Assembly (NCBI GenBank): GCA_018780645.1 | Contig: JADMJJ010000084.1 | Span: forward strand, 1-49,228 | Direction of reading: 5' to 3' | Source of the DNA: Burkholderiaceae bacterium | GTDB taxonomy: Bacteria; Pseudomonadota; Gammaproteobacteria; Burkholderiales; Burkholderiaceae_C | Length of the DNA: 49,228 nucleotides | In this document: positions 15,462 to 26,436 of the stretch, one piece after another | How the letters are laid out: each line of letters opens with the position of its first letter | Position numbering within the stretch: position 1 is the stretch's first letter | Made by a program: the position numbers and the translations under genes | Notes under the pieces: model-generated | Seen by the model: only the letters and a program-made list of their open reading frames with translations | Database searches by the model: none | Told to the model about the DNA's origin: nothing

Positions 15462-16571
15462 TCAGACCGGATCCCGGCGGCTGACACGCCCCAGCAACCA
15501 CAGCAGGGTCACGAAAGGCCACAGCCAGCCCACCCATTGCGCCACGCCGTGAAAACGGATGAAACGCCCCTGCTCCCAGGAGGCCAGGCTCTGGGCGAAA
15601 TAGGGGTCGGTGGGCGCGATGCTGACCAGCGCGATCAACGCCGTGATGGCAATCAGTCCCAGCGCTGCCGCGGCCCGGGCAGGTACCCAGCACAGCAGGA
15701 GCGCCAACAGGCCGCCAAAGGCCAGGCCCCACTGCGCCGGGCCGGTCATCCAGGCCAGCGCATGCTGGGGGCCGAAGCTCATGGCGGTGGAGAAGGCGGT
15801 GGCGCAAACACCCAGGGTCGCGGCCCCCAGCACGAGGCCCAGCTTGCGCCATCCCGGCATGGCCACCGCCAGCGCCAGCAGGCAGGGCGCGAGCAGGCCC
15901 AGGGCAATCGTCAGGGCCTCCAGGCCAGGCGGCAGCGCGCGGCCGGACTCGGCCAGCGGGCCTGCGGCCTGGCCCACTTCCCAGGGCGTATCTTCCAACG
16001 CCAGAATCACCCACTCACGCAAGCGGGGCAGCACCTGGCCCAGACCCAGCGGCACTGGGGCAGGGAACAGCAGTCCCACCGGCCACAACAGCAGCAGGGC
16101 CAGGGCGCCAGCGCTGGAGGGCACGAACCAGCGGTCGCGCAGCGTTTGCCAACGCTCCATTCCCCCCAGCGCATGCACAAGCAGGCCCAGCAGTACACCC
16201 AGTGCGGCACCGGCCGTGTTCAGTGCCCAGTCGGCAAGCGACGGAACACGCGACGGGAGGAAATGCTGAAGGGTCTCGATCAGGAACGACAGCACGCTGG
16301 GTAGCAGCAATCCGGCCAGCAAGGCCAATCGCAGCCCGAAGCCGCTGCGCACCAGGGCGGCAAACAGCAATCCGCCCAGCGGCAAATAGGCCAGCAGGTT
16401 CGACGACACATCGAACACCAGCCAATAGCGGGGCCAGGGCAGGCGCAGCACCTCCACCAGCCCGGCCCCCGGCGGCCAGCGCCAGCCGGTGAAGGGGTAG
16501 AGGCTGGCATAGACCGCCAGCAGGCCGTAGGCAAGCGCCAGCAGGGAGGCCAGGCTGCGACGGCGGCGCAT
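15462..16571 (-). CDS. VanZ-family membrane protein
   Basis: A 369-residue integral membrane protein. The N-terminal half holds a VanZ-like domain with its typical SFLIETLQHFLPSRVPS followed by LADWALNTAGAALG. The C-terminal half adds further hydrophobic segments not found in short VanZ proteins. VanZ in enterococci gives low-level teicoplanin resistance; the role here is unknown and resistance should not be assumed. Its start is 13 bp after the hemJ stop, so hemJ-vanZ form an operon. Confidence 0.85.
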   Translation of the reverse strand: MRRRRSLASLLALAYGLLAVYASLYPFTGWRWPPGAGLVEVLRLPWPRYWLVFDVSSNLLAYLPLGGLLFAALVRSGFGLRLALLAGLLLPSVLSFLIETLQHFLPSRVPSLADWALNTAGAALGVLLGLLVHALGGMERWQTLRDRWFVPSSAGALALLLLWPVGLLFPAPVPLGLGQVLPRLREWVILALEDTPWEVGQAAGPLAESGRALPPGLEALTIALGLLAPCLLALAVAMPGWRKLGLVLGAATLGVCATAFSTAMSFGPQHALAWMTGPAQWGLAFGGLLALLLCWVPARAAAALGLIAITALIALVSIAPTDPYFAQSLASWEQGRFIRFHGVAQWVGWLWPFVTLLWLLGRVSRRDPV

Positions 16572-16584
16572 GGTCAGTCAGGCA

Positions 16585-18328
<1,744 letters not shown>

Positions 18329-18329
<1 letters not shown>

Positions 18330-19426
18330 TGCGCATCTTTCACCTCAGCGGCGACCAGTTCACTGAGCTGGACGCCATGCCCGAGCAATTGCCGGCCACG
18401 GGTTTTCTTTGGCTGGGCAGCGCCCGGCGCGAGTTTGAGGTCAACGCCGCCGACATCCAGGCCGCGCTGCAGCGCTGGACCGGCAGCCAGCTGGTGGACC
18501 TGCATGTGTCCGACCTGCTGAACAACCAGTTGCCCTCGCACTTCGACTACACCTCCTGGTACGACCTGTTGGTGTTTCGCCGTCTGGCTGCATTGCCGGG
18601 CAGCGCCGATCTGTTCGTCGACGGCGAGCATGGCACGATGGCCTCGGCCGAGCGGGCGCTGAAGGCCATAGACACCAGCCCGGTCGGCTTTGCCGTCTTC
18701 GACCGCGTGCTGCTGACGGTGCACCCGGCCGATTGCCAGGTGCGCGAGTTCTTTGCGCAAAGGATCACCAAGCTGACCCAGGGCATCGACTTCCGCGGCA
18801 GCAGCCGCCTGCCCGCCAGCAGCGCCGACCTGATGCTGCGCATGGTCAACCATATGGTGGACAGCTATCTGGAACTGCGCCGCCTGCTGACCCGCCAACT
18901 GGGCACCCTGCAGCAGGAGCTGCTCGACCCGCACAGCCAGTTCGACAACTGGCAGCTGCTGCTGGACTCGCGCAACAGCCTGCATCTGTTGGACGACACC
19001 TGCGAAGACCAGCGCAGCGCCGTGCAGGAGTGGATAGACGCGCTGGACGAATGGCCCCCCGAGGTCGACGCCCAGGCCCGCCGCGAGCGCGAGCTGCTGC
19101 GCGTGCGCTCGCGCGACGTGCTCGAGCATGTGGAGCGGGTGCTCAGTCATGTGCGGCGGCTGGAGTCGTCGGCCGAGGCCGCGGTGCAGATGCACTTCTC
19201 GGCCCTTGGCCACCGCACCAACGCCATCATGCGCACCCTGACTGTGCTGACCGCCATCTTCATGCCCTTGAACCTGATCACCGGCATCTTCGGCATGAAC
19301 TTCGACGCGCTGCCGCTGATACACAGCGCCACCGGCTTCTGGGTGGCGACGCTGCTGATGGTGACGGTGGCACTCGGCCTGGGCGCCTTCTTCTGGCGCA
19401 AGCGTTACCTGAGCAGCCAGCGTTGA
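18329..19426 (+). CDS. corA: CorA-type magnesium/cobalt transporter
   Basis: A 365-residue protein with a large cytoplasmic N-terminal domain, long helices and two C-terminal TM segments. The diagnostic GIFGMNF (GMN) motif follows the first TM (AIFMPLNLITGIFGMN). It would import Mg2+ as a homopentamer. The ATG shares its A with the hemB stop, so the two are coupled. Pairing Mg2+ uptake with a Mg-type HemB is suggestive but not proof of a link. The stop lies 3 bp from the ybeY stop on the other strand. Confidence 0.92.
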
Positions 19427-19429
19427 TCG

Positions 19430-19885
19430 TTATCGGGCCTTGCCGTCCGCATAGGGGTCGGCAAAGCCCATGGCCAGCAGCAGCTCGGTCTCTCGGGCCT
19501 CCATGCAGGCGGCCTCGTCCTCGACCTCATGGTCATAGCCCTGGGCATGCAGCGTGCCATGGACGAGCAGGTGGGCATAGTGGTCAGCAATGCTGATGCC
19601 CATCTCCTGCGCCTCCCGGGCCACCACCGGCGCGCAAAGCACCAGATCGGCCACCACCACCGGTTCGTGGCTGTAGTCGAAGGTCAGCACATTGGTGGCG
19701 TAATCCTTCTGCCGGTAGTCGCGGTTCAGCGCCTGGCCCTCCTCGGCGCCAACGATGCGCACGGTCAGCTCGCCCGGCAGCTCCAGTGCCGCGCGAATCC
19801 AGCGGACAACCCTGTGCCTGGGCAGCAGCGCGCGGTGGCTGGCATCGGCAAACTGCAGCGACAGGCTCAGCTCGGGCTTGCTCAT
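19430..19885 (-). CDS. ybeY: Endoribonuclease YbeY (rRNA maturation)
   Basis: A 151-residue metal-dependent RNase acting in 16S rRNA 3' processing and ribosome quality control. The three metal-binding histidines are in [15 protein letters not shown] (H109, H113, H119). The family [18 protein letters not shown] segment is intact. Its start overlaps the ybeZ stop (ATGA), the usual ybeZ-ybeY arrangement. Confidence 0.95.
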   Translation of the reverse strand: MSKPELSLSLQFADASHRALLPRHRVVRWIRAALELPGELTVRIVGAEEGQALNRDYRQKDYATNVLTFDYSHEPVVVADLVLCAPVVAREAQEMGISIADHYAHLLVHGTLHAQGYDHEVEDEAACMEARETELLLAMGFADPYADGKAR

Positions 19886-20937
19886 TTCGTACCCTCCCGC
19901 GTCGAGGTCTGCGCCTCATAGGCTCGCACGATGCGCGCCACCAGCGGGTGGCGCACCACGTCAGCGGCGGTGAAGTGGGTCATCGCAATCCCATCCACAT
20001 CGCTCAGCACCCGCTCGGCGTCGACCAGACCGCTGGCCATGCCCTTGGGCAGGTCGATCTGGCTGGTGTCACCGGTGACCACGCATTTGCTGCCGAAGCC
20101 GATACGGGTCAGGAACATCTTCATCTGCTCGGGAGTGGTGTTCTGCGCCTCGTCCAGGATCACGAAGGCATGGTTCAAGGTGCGCCCGCGCATGAAGGCC
20201 AGCGGGGCGATCTCCAGCAGGCCCTTCTCGAAGGCCTTGGTGACGCGCTCGAAGCCCATCAGGTCATAGAGCGCGTCATACAGAGGGCGCAGATAGGGGT
20301 CCACCTTCTGCGCCAGATCGCCGGGCAGAAAGCCCAGACGCTCACCGGCCTCGACCGCCGGCCGCGTCAGGATGATGCGCTGCACCGTGTTGCGCTCCAG
20401 AGCGTCAACGGCGCAGGCCACGGCCAGAAAGGTCTTGCCGGTGCCGGCCGGGCCGAGGCCGAAGGTGATGTCGTGCGACAGGATCTTGCGCAGATAGTCA
20501 TGCTGGTTAGGCGTGCGGCCGGCCAGCTCGGCGCGGCGGGTGCGCAGGGTGATCGCGCCATCGACGGGATGGGCGTCCGCCGTGCCATCGCCAAACGGGG
20601 AAGCAACGGCGGCCACAGCGGCGCGCTTGCGGGGCCGCGCCTGGGCCAGATCGCCGGCCGCCTCGACCAGGGCCAGTTGAAAGGCCTGCGGCGGGATCGG
20701 TTTGGCGGCGCGTTCGTACAGGCTTTTGATCAGCGCCACCGCGCGTTCTGCAAAGGCTTTGCCGCCTTCGACGCGGAAATACTCGTTGCGGCGGGAGATG
20801 CTGACGTCCAGCGTGGACTCGATCTGGCGCAGGTGTTCGTCCAGCATGCCGCACAAATGCGCCAGCCGGGCGTTGTCCAGGGGGACGAATTCATGTCGAA
20901 GAATCACGATTTGCTTCGCTTGTGTGTGAAGCTGCAT
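19882..20937 (-). CDS. ybeZ: PhoH-like ATPase (YbeZ)
   Basis: A 351-residue cytoplasmic ATPase usually linked to YbeY and ribosome or RNA metabolism. The Walker A is GPAGTGKT (162-169) and the Walker B region [15 protein letters not shown]. Other family signatures are [19 protein letters not shown] and [14 protein letters not shown]. The start at 20937 (MQLHTQAK) is chosen over 20985 because the longer form would run to within 9 bp of the divergent kinase start and lacks homology-like sequence. Confidence 0.93.
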   Translation of the reverse strand: MQLHTQAKQIVILRHEFVPLDNARLAHLCGMLDEHLRQIESTLDVSISRRNEYFRVEGGKAFAERAVALIKSLYERAAKPIPPQAFQLALVEAAGDLAQARPRKRAAVAAVASPFGDGTADAHPVDGAITLRTRRAELAGRTPNQHDYLRKILSHDITFGLGPAGTGKTFLAVACAVDALERNTVQRIILTRPAVEAGERLGFLPGDLAQKVDPYLRPLYDALYDLMGFERVTKAFEKGLLEIAPLAFMRGRTLNHAFVILDEAQNTTPEQMKMFLTRIGFGSKCVVTGDTSQIDLPKGMASGLVDAERVLSDVDGIAMTHFTAADVVRHPLVARIVRAYEAQTSTREGTK

Positions 20938-20980
20938 TGTCGCCCGGGTGGACACCGAGGCTGCAAGGGGCCGCGTCCTG

Positions 20981-20986
20981 CACAAT
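20981..20986 (+). promoter_or_regulatory. -10-like element of the sensor kinase gene, possible leaderless start
   Basis: CACAAT is followed by eight bases and the ATG at 20995. No Shine-Dalgarno is visible. The gap to the divergent ybeZ gene is only 57 bp. Confidence 0.4.
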
Positions 20987-20994
20987 CATCGACC

Positions 20995-22854
20995 ATGAGA
21001 AGCCTGTCCGCCGCCCCCGTACTGATCCGACTGCTGGCCCGGCTGCTGTGCTTGAGCGCCGCGCTGGCCTGGCTGACGCCTGCCCTGGCCCAGTCCAAGC
21101 AATACCTGACCCTGAATCAGGCGCTGGCCGTGGCCAGCGATGCGCCGACGTTCCCCGACGGGGCCGCCGCGCGCGCGCAGGCACTGCCGGACGACTGGTC
21201 GCAGAGCCGGCCTGGCTACAGCGGAGCGGTCTGGTACCGCCTTGCCTTCGATGCGGCCCCGCAGGCCACCGGCCAGCCGCTGGGGCTCTACATCGACCGC
21301 GTCTGCTCCAACTACCAACTGGTACTCAACGGCATCAAGCTGAAGAGCACCGGAGCGATGCAGGATCCGATCGGTGATCACTGCTATGTCGCCCAGCTGG
21401 CGGAGCTGCCCGCCGGCCTGCTGAAGGCTCAGGGCAATGTGTTGGATCTGCATCTCGCCGGCTACGCCCTGCAACGCGTCAATGCGGTGGAGCGCGGCGC
21501 CGGTCTGTCGGCGGTGGAGCTGGGCCCGCTGGATGAACTGGCGCAGCGAACTCACCGCACCAATCTATGGCGGCAGGGCTTGCCGGCTCTGCTGTCGGCG
21601 GTCATGCTCAGCTTGGCCCTGTTCGCCGGGGCGCGGGCACTCATCAGTCAGCGCGAGCGCCATCTGGGCTACCTGGCCGGCATGGCCCTGCTCACGGCCC
21701 TGCTGAGCCTGCGCTTCTTTCTCGGCGAGATCCCGCTGCCGCGCGATCAGATCGAGTGGCTGCTGGCCAGCCTGGTGCCACCTCTGGTGTTGTGCGTGGT
21801 GCAGTTCCTGCTGCGCCAGGTCGGCTGGGAGCACCGGGCCCTGAACATGGCACTGGTGCTGCAATGCCTGCTGGTGCCTATCAGTCTCTGGTGGGCCGGC
21901 GCGCTGCATCACCACACACTCACCGGTGCCTGGTATCTGGTGCTGACCGTGCAGGTGCTGGCAGCAATGGCCTTCCACCTGTGGCTGGCCTGGCGCCACG
22001 AGCGCGTGGAGTTCTGGCTGATGGCCGGGATCCTGGGGCTTGCCGGCCTGGTGCTGGTGCTGGAGGTGCTGACACAGCACCGCCTCGTCGCCGGCCCGGT
22101 GGGCCTGGCGGCGGTGGCCATGCCGCTGTGCATGTTGATGATCGGTCTGCGACTGGTCGTCTTGCAGGCCCACGGCCGCAACCAGGCCGAGCTGGACCGC
22201 AGTGTGATGGAGCAGCGACTGCGCGACACGGTGACCGAGATCGAGCGCAACTACGCCCAGTTGGCTGAGACCAAGGTGGAGCAGGTCACCGAGCGCGAGC
22301 GCAAGCGCATTGCTGCCGACCTGCACGATGACCTGGGCGCCAAGCTGCTGACCATCGTACACACCAGCGAGTCGGACCGCATCTCGACCCTGGCGCGCGA
22401 GGCGCTGGAGGAAATGCGCCTGTCGGTGCGCGGCCTGACCGGCAAGCCGGTCCAGTTGCTCGACGCTTTGGGTGATTGGCGGGCAGAGGTGGTGTCGCGC
22501 CTGAGCCAGGCCAATATCGTTGCCGAGTGGAAGTCACCGCCCGAGGACATCATCCACACGCTTCCGGCGCGGGCCTATGTGCAGACGACACGCATCTTCC
22601 GCGAGTCGGTCAGCAACATCATCAAGCACAGCGGCGCGACCCACTGCACCATCAGCTGCGCGGTACTGGGCACCGACTTTCAGGTCATGATCCAGGACAA
22701 CGGCCATGGCATCTCGATGGAGCTGGACGGCCGGCTGGACCGCGGCCATGGCATGGCCAGCATGAAGTCGCGCGCCAAGCAGATGCACGGTCAGTGCCTG
22801 GTTGAGTCCGGCCCGGGCTGGGGAACCGTGATCCGTCTCACGATTCCGCTCTGA
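20995..22854 (+). CDS. NarL-family sensor histidine kinase with 7TM-type input region
   Basis: A 619-residue membrane sensor. It has a signal peptide (to about residue 33), a periplasmic domain like 7TMR-DISM extracellular domains (about 35-180, with GAVWYRLAFDA and LGLYIDRVCSNYQLVLNG), seven or so TM helices (about 195-392), a short coiled coil, and a HisKA_3 domain with ERKRIAADLHDDLGAKLLT (H444). The HATPase has RESVSNIIKHS (N box) and IQDNGHGI (G box), so it looks active. The cognate regulator is the next gene. The signal is unknown. The longer open frame from 19786 is antisense to ybeZ. Confidence 0.88.
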   Translation: MRSLSAAPVLIRLLARLLCLSAALAWLTPALAQSKQYLTLNQALAVASDAPTFPDGAAARAQALPDDWSQSRPGYSGAVWYRLAFDAAPQATGQPLGLYIDRVCSNYQLVLNGIKLKSTGAMQDPIGDHCYVAQLAELPAGLLKAQGNVLDLHLAGYALQRVNAVERGAGLSAVELGPLDELAQRTHRTNLWRQGLPALLSAVMLSLALFAGARALISQRERHLGYLAGMALLTALLSLRFFLGEIPLPRDQIEWLLASLVPPLVLCVVQFLLRQVGWEHRALNMALVLQCLLVPISLWWAGALHHHTLTGAWYLVLTVQVLAAMAFHLWLAWRHERVEFWLMAGILGLAGLVLVLEVLTQHRLVAGPVGLAAVAMPLCMLMIGLRLVVLQAHGRNQAELDRSVMEQRLRDTVTEIERNYAQLAETKVEQVTERERKRIAADLHDDLGAKLLTIVHTSESDRISTLAREALEEMRLSVRGLTGKPVQLLDALGDWRAEVVSRLSQANIVAEWKSPPEDIIHTLPARAYVQTTRIFRESVSNIIKHSGATHCTISCAVLGTDFQVMIQDNGHGISMELDGRLDRGHGMASMKSRAKQMHGQCLVESGPGWGTVIRLTIPL

Positions 22855-22924
22855 GCGTGCACCCTCATCGCTTGATTCACGATCAACGGCGTCGATAACC
22901 CCGTATCCCTACAAGGCGAGAACA

Positions 22925-23584
22925 ATGAACAACATCCTGCTGCTGGAAGATCTGCCCGAGATTCGCGCATGGCTGAAGGCCTTGATCAAACAAGTGTTCC
23001 CGGCCTCGGAGATCATCGAGTGCGCGCGCATCCACGATGCGCTGCAACTGGTGGCGGCACAGAAATTCTCGCTCGCCCTGCTCGATCTCGGCCTGCCCGA
23101 CGGTTCCGGCGTCGATGTGGTCGCCGCCCTGCGCGAGACCCAGCCCGATGTGCAGTCGGTGATTGTCACCATCCATGACGACGACGAGCACCTGTTCCCT
23201 GCGTTGCAGGCCGGTGCCTTCGGCTATCTGCTGAAAGAGCAGTCGCGTGAGTTGCTGGTTGAGCAGCTACAGCGCATGAGCCAGGGCGAGCCGCCATTGT
23301 CGCCGTCGATCGCGCGCAAGGTGATCGCCTATTTCACTGGCCAGCAACGCCGCCCCCAGGCCTCGAACACGCTGGTACACGAAGTCTCGCTGACCGATCG
23401 CGAGACCGAGGTGCTGCTGCGTGTGGCCAAGGGCTACACCCTGCCCGAGATCGGTGTGCAGCTGGGCCTCTCCCGCCACACCATCGCCGACTATGTGAAG
23501 CAGATCTACCGCAAGCTCAATGTGTCCTCGCGCGCCGAGGCCGCGCTAGAAGCACAACGACTGGGACTGTTCGGTCGCGGATAA
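22925..23584 (+). CDS. NarL/LuxR-type response regulator
   Basis: A 219-residue DNA-binding regulator. The receiver domain has an acidic pair (E8, D9), the phospho-acceptor D54 in [13 protein letters not shown], and the conserved Lys in YLLKEQ. The C-terminal LuxR HTH reads [29 protein letters not shown] and [19 protein letters not shown]. It should be phosphorylated by the kinase 70 bp upstream. Target genes are not known. A plausible ribosome site (AAGGCGAG) precedes the ATG. Confidence 0.92.
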   Translation: MNNILLLEDLPEIRAWLKALIKQVFPASEIIECARIHDALQLVAAQKFSLALLDLGLPDGSGVDVVAALRETQPDVQSVIVTIHDDDEHLFPALQAGAFGYLLKEQSRELLVEQLQRMSQGEPPLSPSIARKVIAYFTGQQRRPQASNTLVHEVSLTDRETEVLLRVAKGYTLPEIGVQLGLSRHTIADYVKQIYRKLNVSSRAEAALEAQRLGLFGRG

Positions 23585-23592
23585 TCCTCTTG

Positions 23593-24165
23593 ATGATTGG
23601 ACGACTGACAGGCGTAATCGCGGAGAAATCGCCCCCGCTGGTGCTCGTGGATGTGAATGGCATCGGCTACGAGGTCGACGTGCCCATGAGCACCTTCTAC
23701 AACCTCGGCGGCCTGGGCGAGCGCGTCAGCCTGTTGACCCATCAGGTGGTGCGCGAAGACGCCCATCTGCTGTTCGGCTTTCTCACCCTCGAAGAACGCG
23801 CCACCTTTCGCCAGCTGATCAAGATCAGCGGCGTCGGCCCGCGCATGGCCCTGTCCATCCTGTCCGGCCTGAGCGTGCAGGAACTGGCCCAGGCCATCAC
23901 CCGCCAGGAGGCCGGTCGCCTGGTCAAGGTGCCGGGCATAGGCAAGAAGACCGCCGAACGCCTGCTGCTGGAGCTCAAGGGCAAACTGGGCCCGGATCTG
24001 GCCCTGCCGGCCAGCATCGCCAACGACGCGCAAGGCGACATCCTGCAGGCCCTGGTCGCGCTGGGTTACAGCGACAAGGAGGCGGCCAGCGCGCTGAAGG
24101 CATTGCCGGCCGACATCGGCGTCAGCGAAGGCATCAAGCAGGCCCTCAAAGCCTTGGCGCGCTAA
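23593..24165 (+). CDS. ruvA: Holliday junction branch migration protein RuvA
   Basis: A 190-residue RuvA that binds Holliday junctions and recruits RuvB. It has the N-terminal OB fold ([28 protein letters not shown]), tandem HhH motifs ([18 protein letters not shown] and [23 protein letters not shown]) and the small C-terminal domain III. The ATG at 23593 is favoured over a TTG one codon earlier. No ruvC is upstream, unlike the common ruvC-ruvA-ruvB order. Confidence 0.97.
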   Translation: MIGRLTGVIAEKSPPLVLVDVNGIGYEVDVPMSTFYNLGGLGERVSLLTHQVVREDAHLLFGFLTLEERATFRQLIKISGVGPRMALSILSGLSVQELAQAITRQEAGRLVKVPGIGKKTAERLLLELKGKLGPDLALPASIANDAQGDILQALVALGYSDKEAASALKALPADIGVSEGIKQALKALAR

Positions 24166-24198
24166 AGCTAAAGCCTGTATATCTGAACAGCTCGCGCA

Positions 24199-24204
24199 CA
24201 TAAT
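24199..24204 (+). promoter_or_regulatory. -10 element of ruvB, possible leaderless start
   Basis: CATAAT lies six bases before the ruvB ATG in the short ruvA-ruvB gap. It suggests ruvB can be made from its own leaderless message besides any read-through from ruvA. Confidence 0.4.
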
Positions 24205-24210
24205 GCGCAC

Positions 24211-25263
24211 ATGAGCATTCAAACCGATGAGTTCGAGCCGGCGCGGCGCGTGGTCAGCGCCGCCCCCACCTCGCCCAACGAAGAAGCGATCGAACGTGCG
24301 CTGCGGCCCAAGGGCCTGCGCGAGTACGTCGGCCAGGCCAAGGCCCGCGAGCAGTTGGAGATCTTCATCGGAGCGGCCAAGAAGCGCGAAGAGGCGATGG
24401 ACCATGTGCTGCTGTTCGGCCCGCCGGGCCTGGGCAAGACCACGCTGAGCCACATCATCGCCAACGAGCTGGGCGTCAACCTGCGCCAGACCTCGGGCCC
24501 GGTGTTGGAAAAGCCCAAGGATCTGGCCGCCATCCTGACCAATCTGGAGCGCAACGATGTGCTCTTCATCGACGAGATCCACCGGCTGAGCCCGGTCGTC
24601 GAGGAAATCCTCTACCCGGCGCTGGAGGACTACCAGATCGACATCATGATCGGCGAAGGCCCGGCCGCACGCTCGATCAAGCTCGATCTGCAGCCGTTCA
24701 CCCTGGTCGGCGCCACCACCCGCGCGGGCATGCTGACCAATCCGCTGCGCGACCGCTTCGGCATCGTCGCGCGGCTGGAGTTCTATTCGGCAGAGGAACT
24801 GGCCCGCATCGTCACCCGCTCGGCCGGGCTGCTGAACGTGCCCACCGATGAAGAGGGTGCGTTCGAGATCGCCCGCCGCTCACGCGGCACGCCGCGCATT
24901 GCCAACCGCCTGCTGCGCCGCGTGCGCGACTATGCCGACGTCAAGGGCGATGGCCGCATTGGCAAGCGCATCGCCGATCTGGCGCTGGCGATGCTGGACG
25001 TCGATCCGCGTGGCTTCGACGTGATGGACCGTAAGCTGCTGGAGGCTGTCATCCACCGCTTCGATGGCGGCCCGGTCGGGTTGGACAATGTGGCCGCCGC
25101 GATCGGCGAGGAGCCGGGCACGATCGAGGATGTGATCGAGCCCTATCTGATCCAGCAGGGCTTTTTGCAGCGCACGCCGCGTGGGCGCATCGCCACATTG
25201 GCGGCCTTCCGCCATCTGGGGGTGACACCGCCGAAGTCCGCGGCCGATCTATTTGACGAATAG
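24211..25263 (+). CDS. ruvB: Holliday junction branch migration helicase RuvB
   Basis: A 350-residue AAA+ motor that drives branch migration with RuvA. Walker A is GPPGLGKT (70-77) and Walker B is LFIDEIHRL (about 118-126). The sensor 1 GATTRAGML, the arginine finger region LRDRFGI and the C-terminal winged helix ([12 protein letters not shown]) are all present. It is followed by a clear bidirectional terminator. Confidence 0.98.
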   Translation: MSIQTDEFEPARRVVSAAPTSPNEEAIERALRPKGLREYVGQAKAREQLEIFIGAAKKREEAMDHVLLFGPPGLGKTTLSHIIANELGVNLRQTSGPVLEKPKDLAAILTNLERNDVLFIDEIHRLSPVVEEILYPALEDYQIDIMIGEGPAARSIKLDLQPFTLVGATTRAGMLTNPLRDRFGIVARLEFYSAEELARIVTRSAGLLNVPTDEEGAFEIARRSRGTPRIANRLLRRVRDYADVKGDGRIGKRIADLALAMLDVDPRGFDVMDRKLLEAVIHRFDGGPVGLDNVAAAIGEEPGTIEDVIEPYLIQQGFLQRTPRGRIATLAAFRHLGVTPPKSAADLFDE

Positions 25264-25267
25264 CCAC

Positions 25268-25296
25268 AAAAAAAGCGACCCGAAGGTCGCTTTTTT
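25268..25296. terminator. Bidirectional Rho-independent terminator
   Basis: Seven A, GCGACC, loop CGAA, GGTCGC, six T. It would end ruvAB transcription on the plus strand and can also act on leftward transcripts from the porin gene. Confidence 0.9.
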
Positions 25297-25353
25297 CAAC
25301 TGTGATCCGGGGATCAGCCCTGCCGCGTGTATCGCGCCAGGGCCTGCTGCAGC

Positions 25354-25379
25354 CGGACAAGTCCTTCAGGACTTGTCCG
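25354..25379 (-). repeat. 11-bp inverted repeat after the porin gene
   Basis: CGGACAAGTCC and GGACTTGTCCG form a perfect stem with a TTCA loop. It lies 8 bp after the porin stop codon. There is no T-run, so it may protect the mRNA end or act with the terminator at 25268. Confidence 0.6.
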
Positions 25380-25386
25380 CGCGGCA

Positions 25387-26304
25387 TCAGAAGTTGTGAC
25401 GCACGCCAGCAGCCAGCGAGCTGAAGTCGCCTGCCTTGTTGGCCGTGTTCTTGGTGTCGATGGCCGTGTAGTAGCCATACACCTTGGTACGCTTGCTCAG
25501 GTTGTAGTTGTAGCCCAGAGTGAACTGGTTGGCCTTGTTGGCTGCCGAACCACCCTTGCCGGTGGCGCCGAAGTTCACATGGAACTCCGAAGCACCCAGG
25601 GCGTACATGCCCGACAGGCGCGAAATGGTGCGCGACGAACCGTTGACGTCTTCGCGCTGGAGGTAGCCACCGATGGTGAAGGCACCCATTTCATACAGAG
25701 CGCGGCCAGCGTACTGCTTCACGTCGCCTTGCTTGGTGAAGCCAGCACCAAGGTGCAGAGAGCCTTGGTCGTAATTGGCCGACAAGTCAAAGGCACGCTT
25801 GCCCAAACCTTCACCGGCTTGAACGGCGACCTCAGCCGTGAAACCACCGATGTTGGGCGAGAACCAGCCCACCTTGTTGGCCTGAGGGAAAGGGCCACCA
25901 TACAGCGCGTCGGACGACGAGCCGGTTTCGTGGTTGTGCATGCCGACATAGTCGGAGGTGGCGAAGTACGAACCGGGGAACCAGTTGCCCAGACGGATCG
26001 TGCCGAAGCTGCCGGTCAGGTTGACGTGCGAATCACGGCCCCAGAACGAAGCGGCAGCGCGGCCGTCGCTGGAGTCAAAGCCGCTTTCCAGCACGAACGA
26101 AGCCTTCAGGCCGCCGCCCAGATCTTCAACGCCCTTGAAGCCAAAACGCGAAGCGTTGTTGGCGACAACAATCTTGCGGCTTTGGTTGTTGACCTTCTGG
26201 CTCTCAACGGTGGTGTTGATGCGGCCATACAGGGTCACCGAGCTTTGTGCGAAAGCGGGGGCGGAAATAGCTGCGATGGCAGCAACAAGAGCGATCTTTT
26301 TCAT
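25387..26304 (-). CDS. Gram-negative porin (Omp32/OmpC-like)
   Basis: A 305-residue outer-membrane trimeric porin. It has a signal peptide (MKKIALVAAIAAISAPAFA, then QSSVTLYG), the typical start of betaproteobacterial porins, alternating beta-strand patterns, a PFPQANKVGWFSPNIGGF loop 3 segment and a C-terminal phenylalanine (VRHNF) needed for assembly. It would pass small solutes, perhaps anions. It is transcribed alone, with hairpins behind it. Base use is less GC-rich than the neighbours, as is usual for a highly expressed porin. Confidence 0.93.
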   Translation of the reverse strand: MKKIALVAAIAAISAPAFAQSSVTLYGRINTTVESQKVNNQSRKIVVANNASRFGFKGVEDLGGGLKASFVLESGFDSSDGRAAASFWGRDSHVNLTGSFGTIRLGNWFPGSYFATSDYVGMHNHETGSSSDALYGGPFPQANKVGWFSPNIGGFTAEVAVQAGEGLGKRAFDLSANYDQGSLHLGAGFTKQGDVKQYAGRALYEMGAFTIGGYLQREDVNGSSRTISRLSGMYALGASEFHVNFGATGKGGSAANKANQFTLGYNYNLSKRTKVYGYYTAIDTKNTANKAGDFSSLAAGVRHNF

Positions 26305-26374
26305 CGTTTGCCTTTGAGAGTTGAAGGTTTGCCAGGCTTTTTTCAGCCCGATCTTGTGTTCGGAAAGTGGACGC

Positions 26375-26380
26375 AGTATA
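26375..26380 (-). promoter_or_regulatory. Possible -10 of the porin gene
   Basis: The minus strand reads TATACT about 70 bases before the porin ATG, giving a 60-65 nt leader. The -35 is weak. A stronger alternative was not seen in the AT-rich 26305-26436 gap. Confidence 0.35.
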
Positions 26381-26436
26381 GAAGTTGCAGGGTTTACTCG
26401 GTACTCTTGACGCAGCGTAAAAACAACAACCCCCGG

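Noticed and set aside
15377-15487. N-terminal extension of the ferredoxin (start at 15487)
   Set aside because: The extension is translated tandem-repeat DNA, and a strong -10 lies before the 15376 start.
15462-16571. VanZ protein as an antibiotic resistance gene
   Set aside because: Family membership only; no vanA-type genes nearby and the protein is longer than VanZ.
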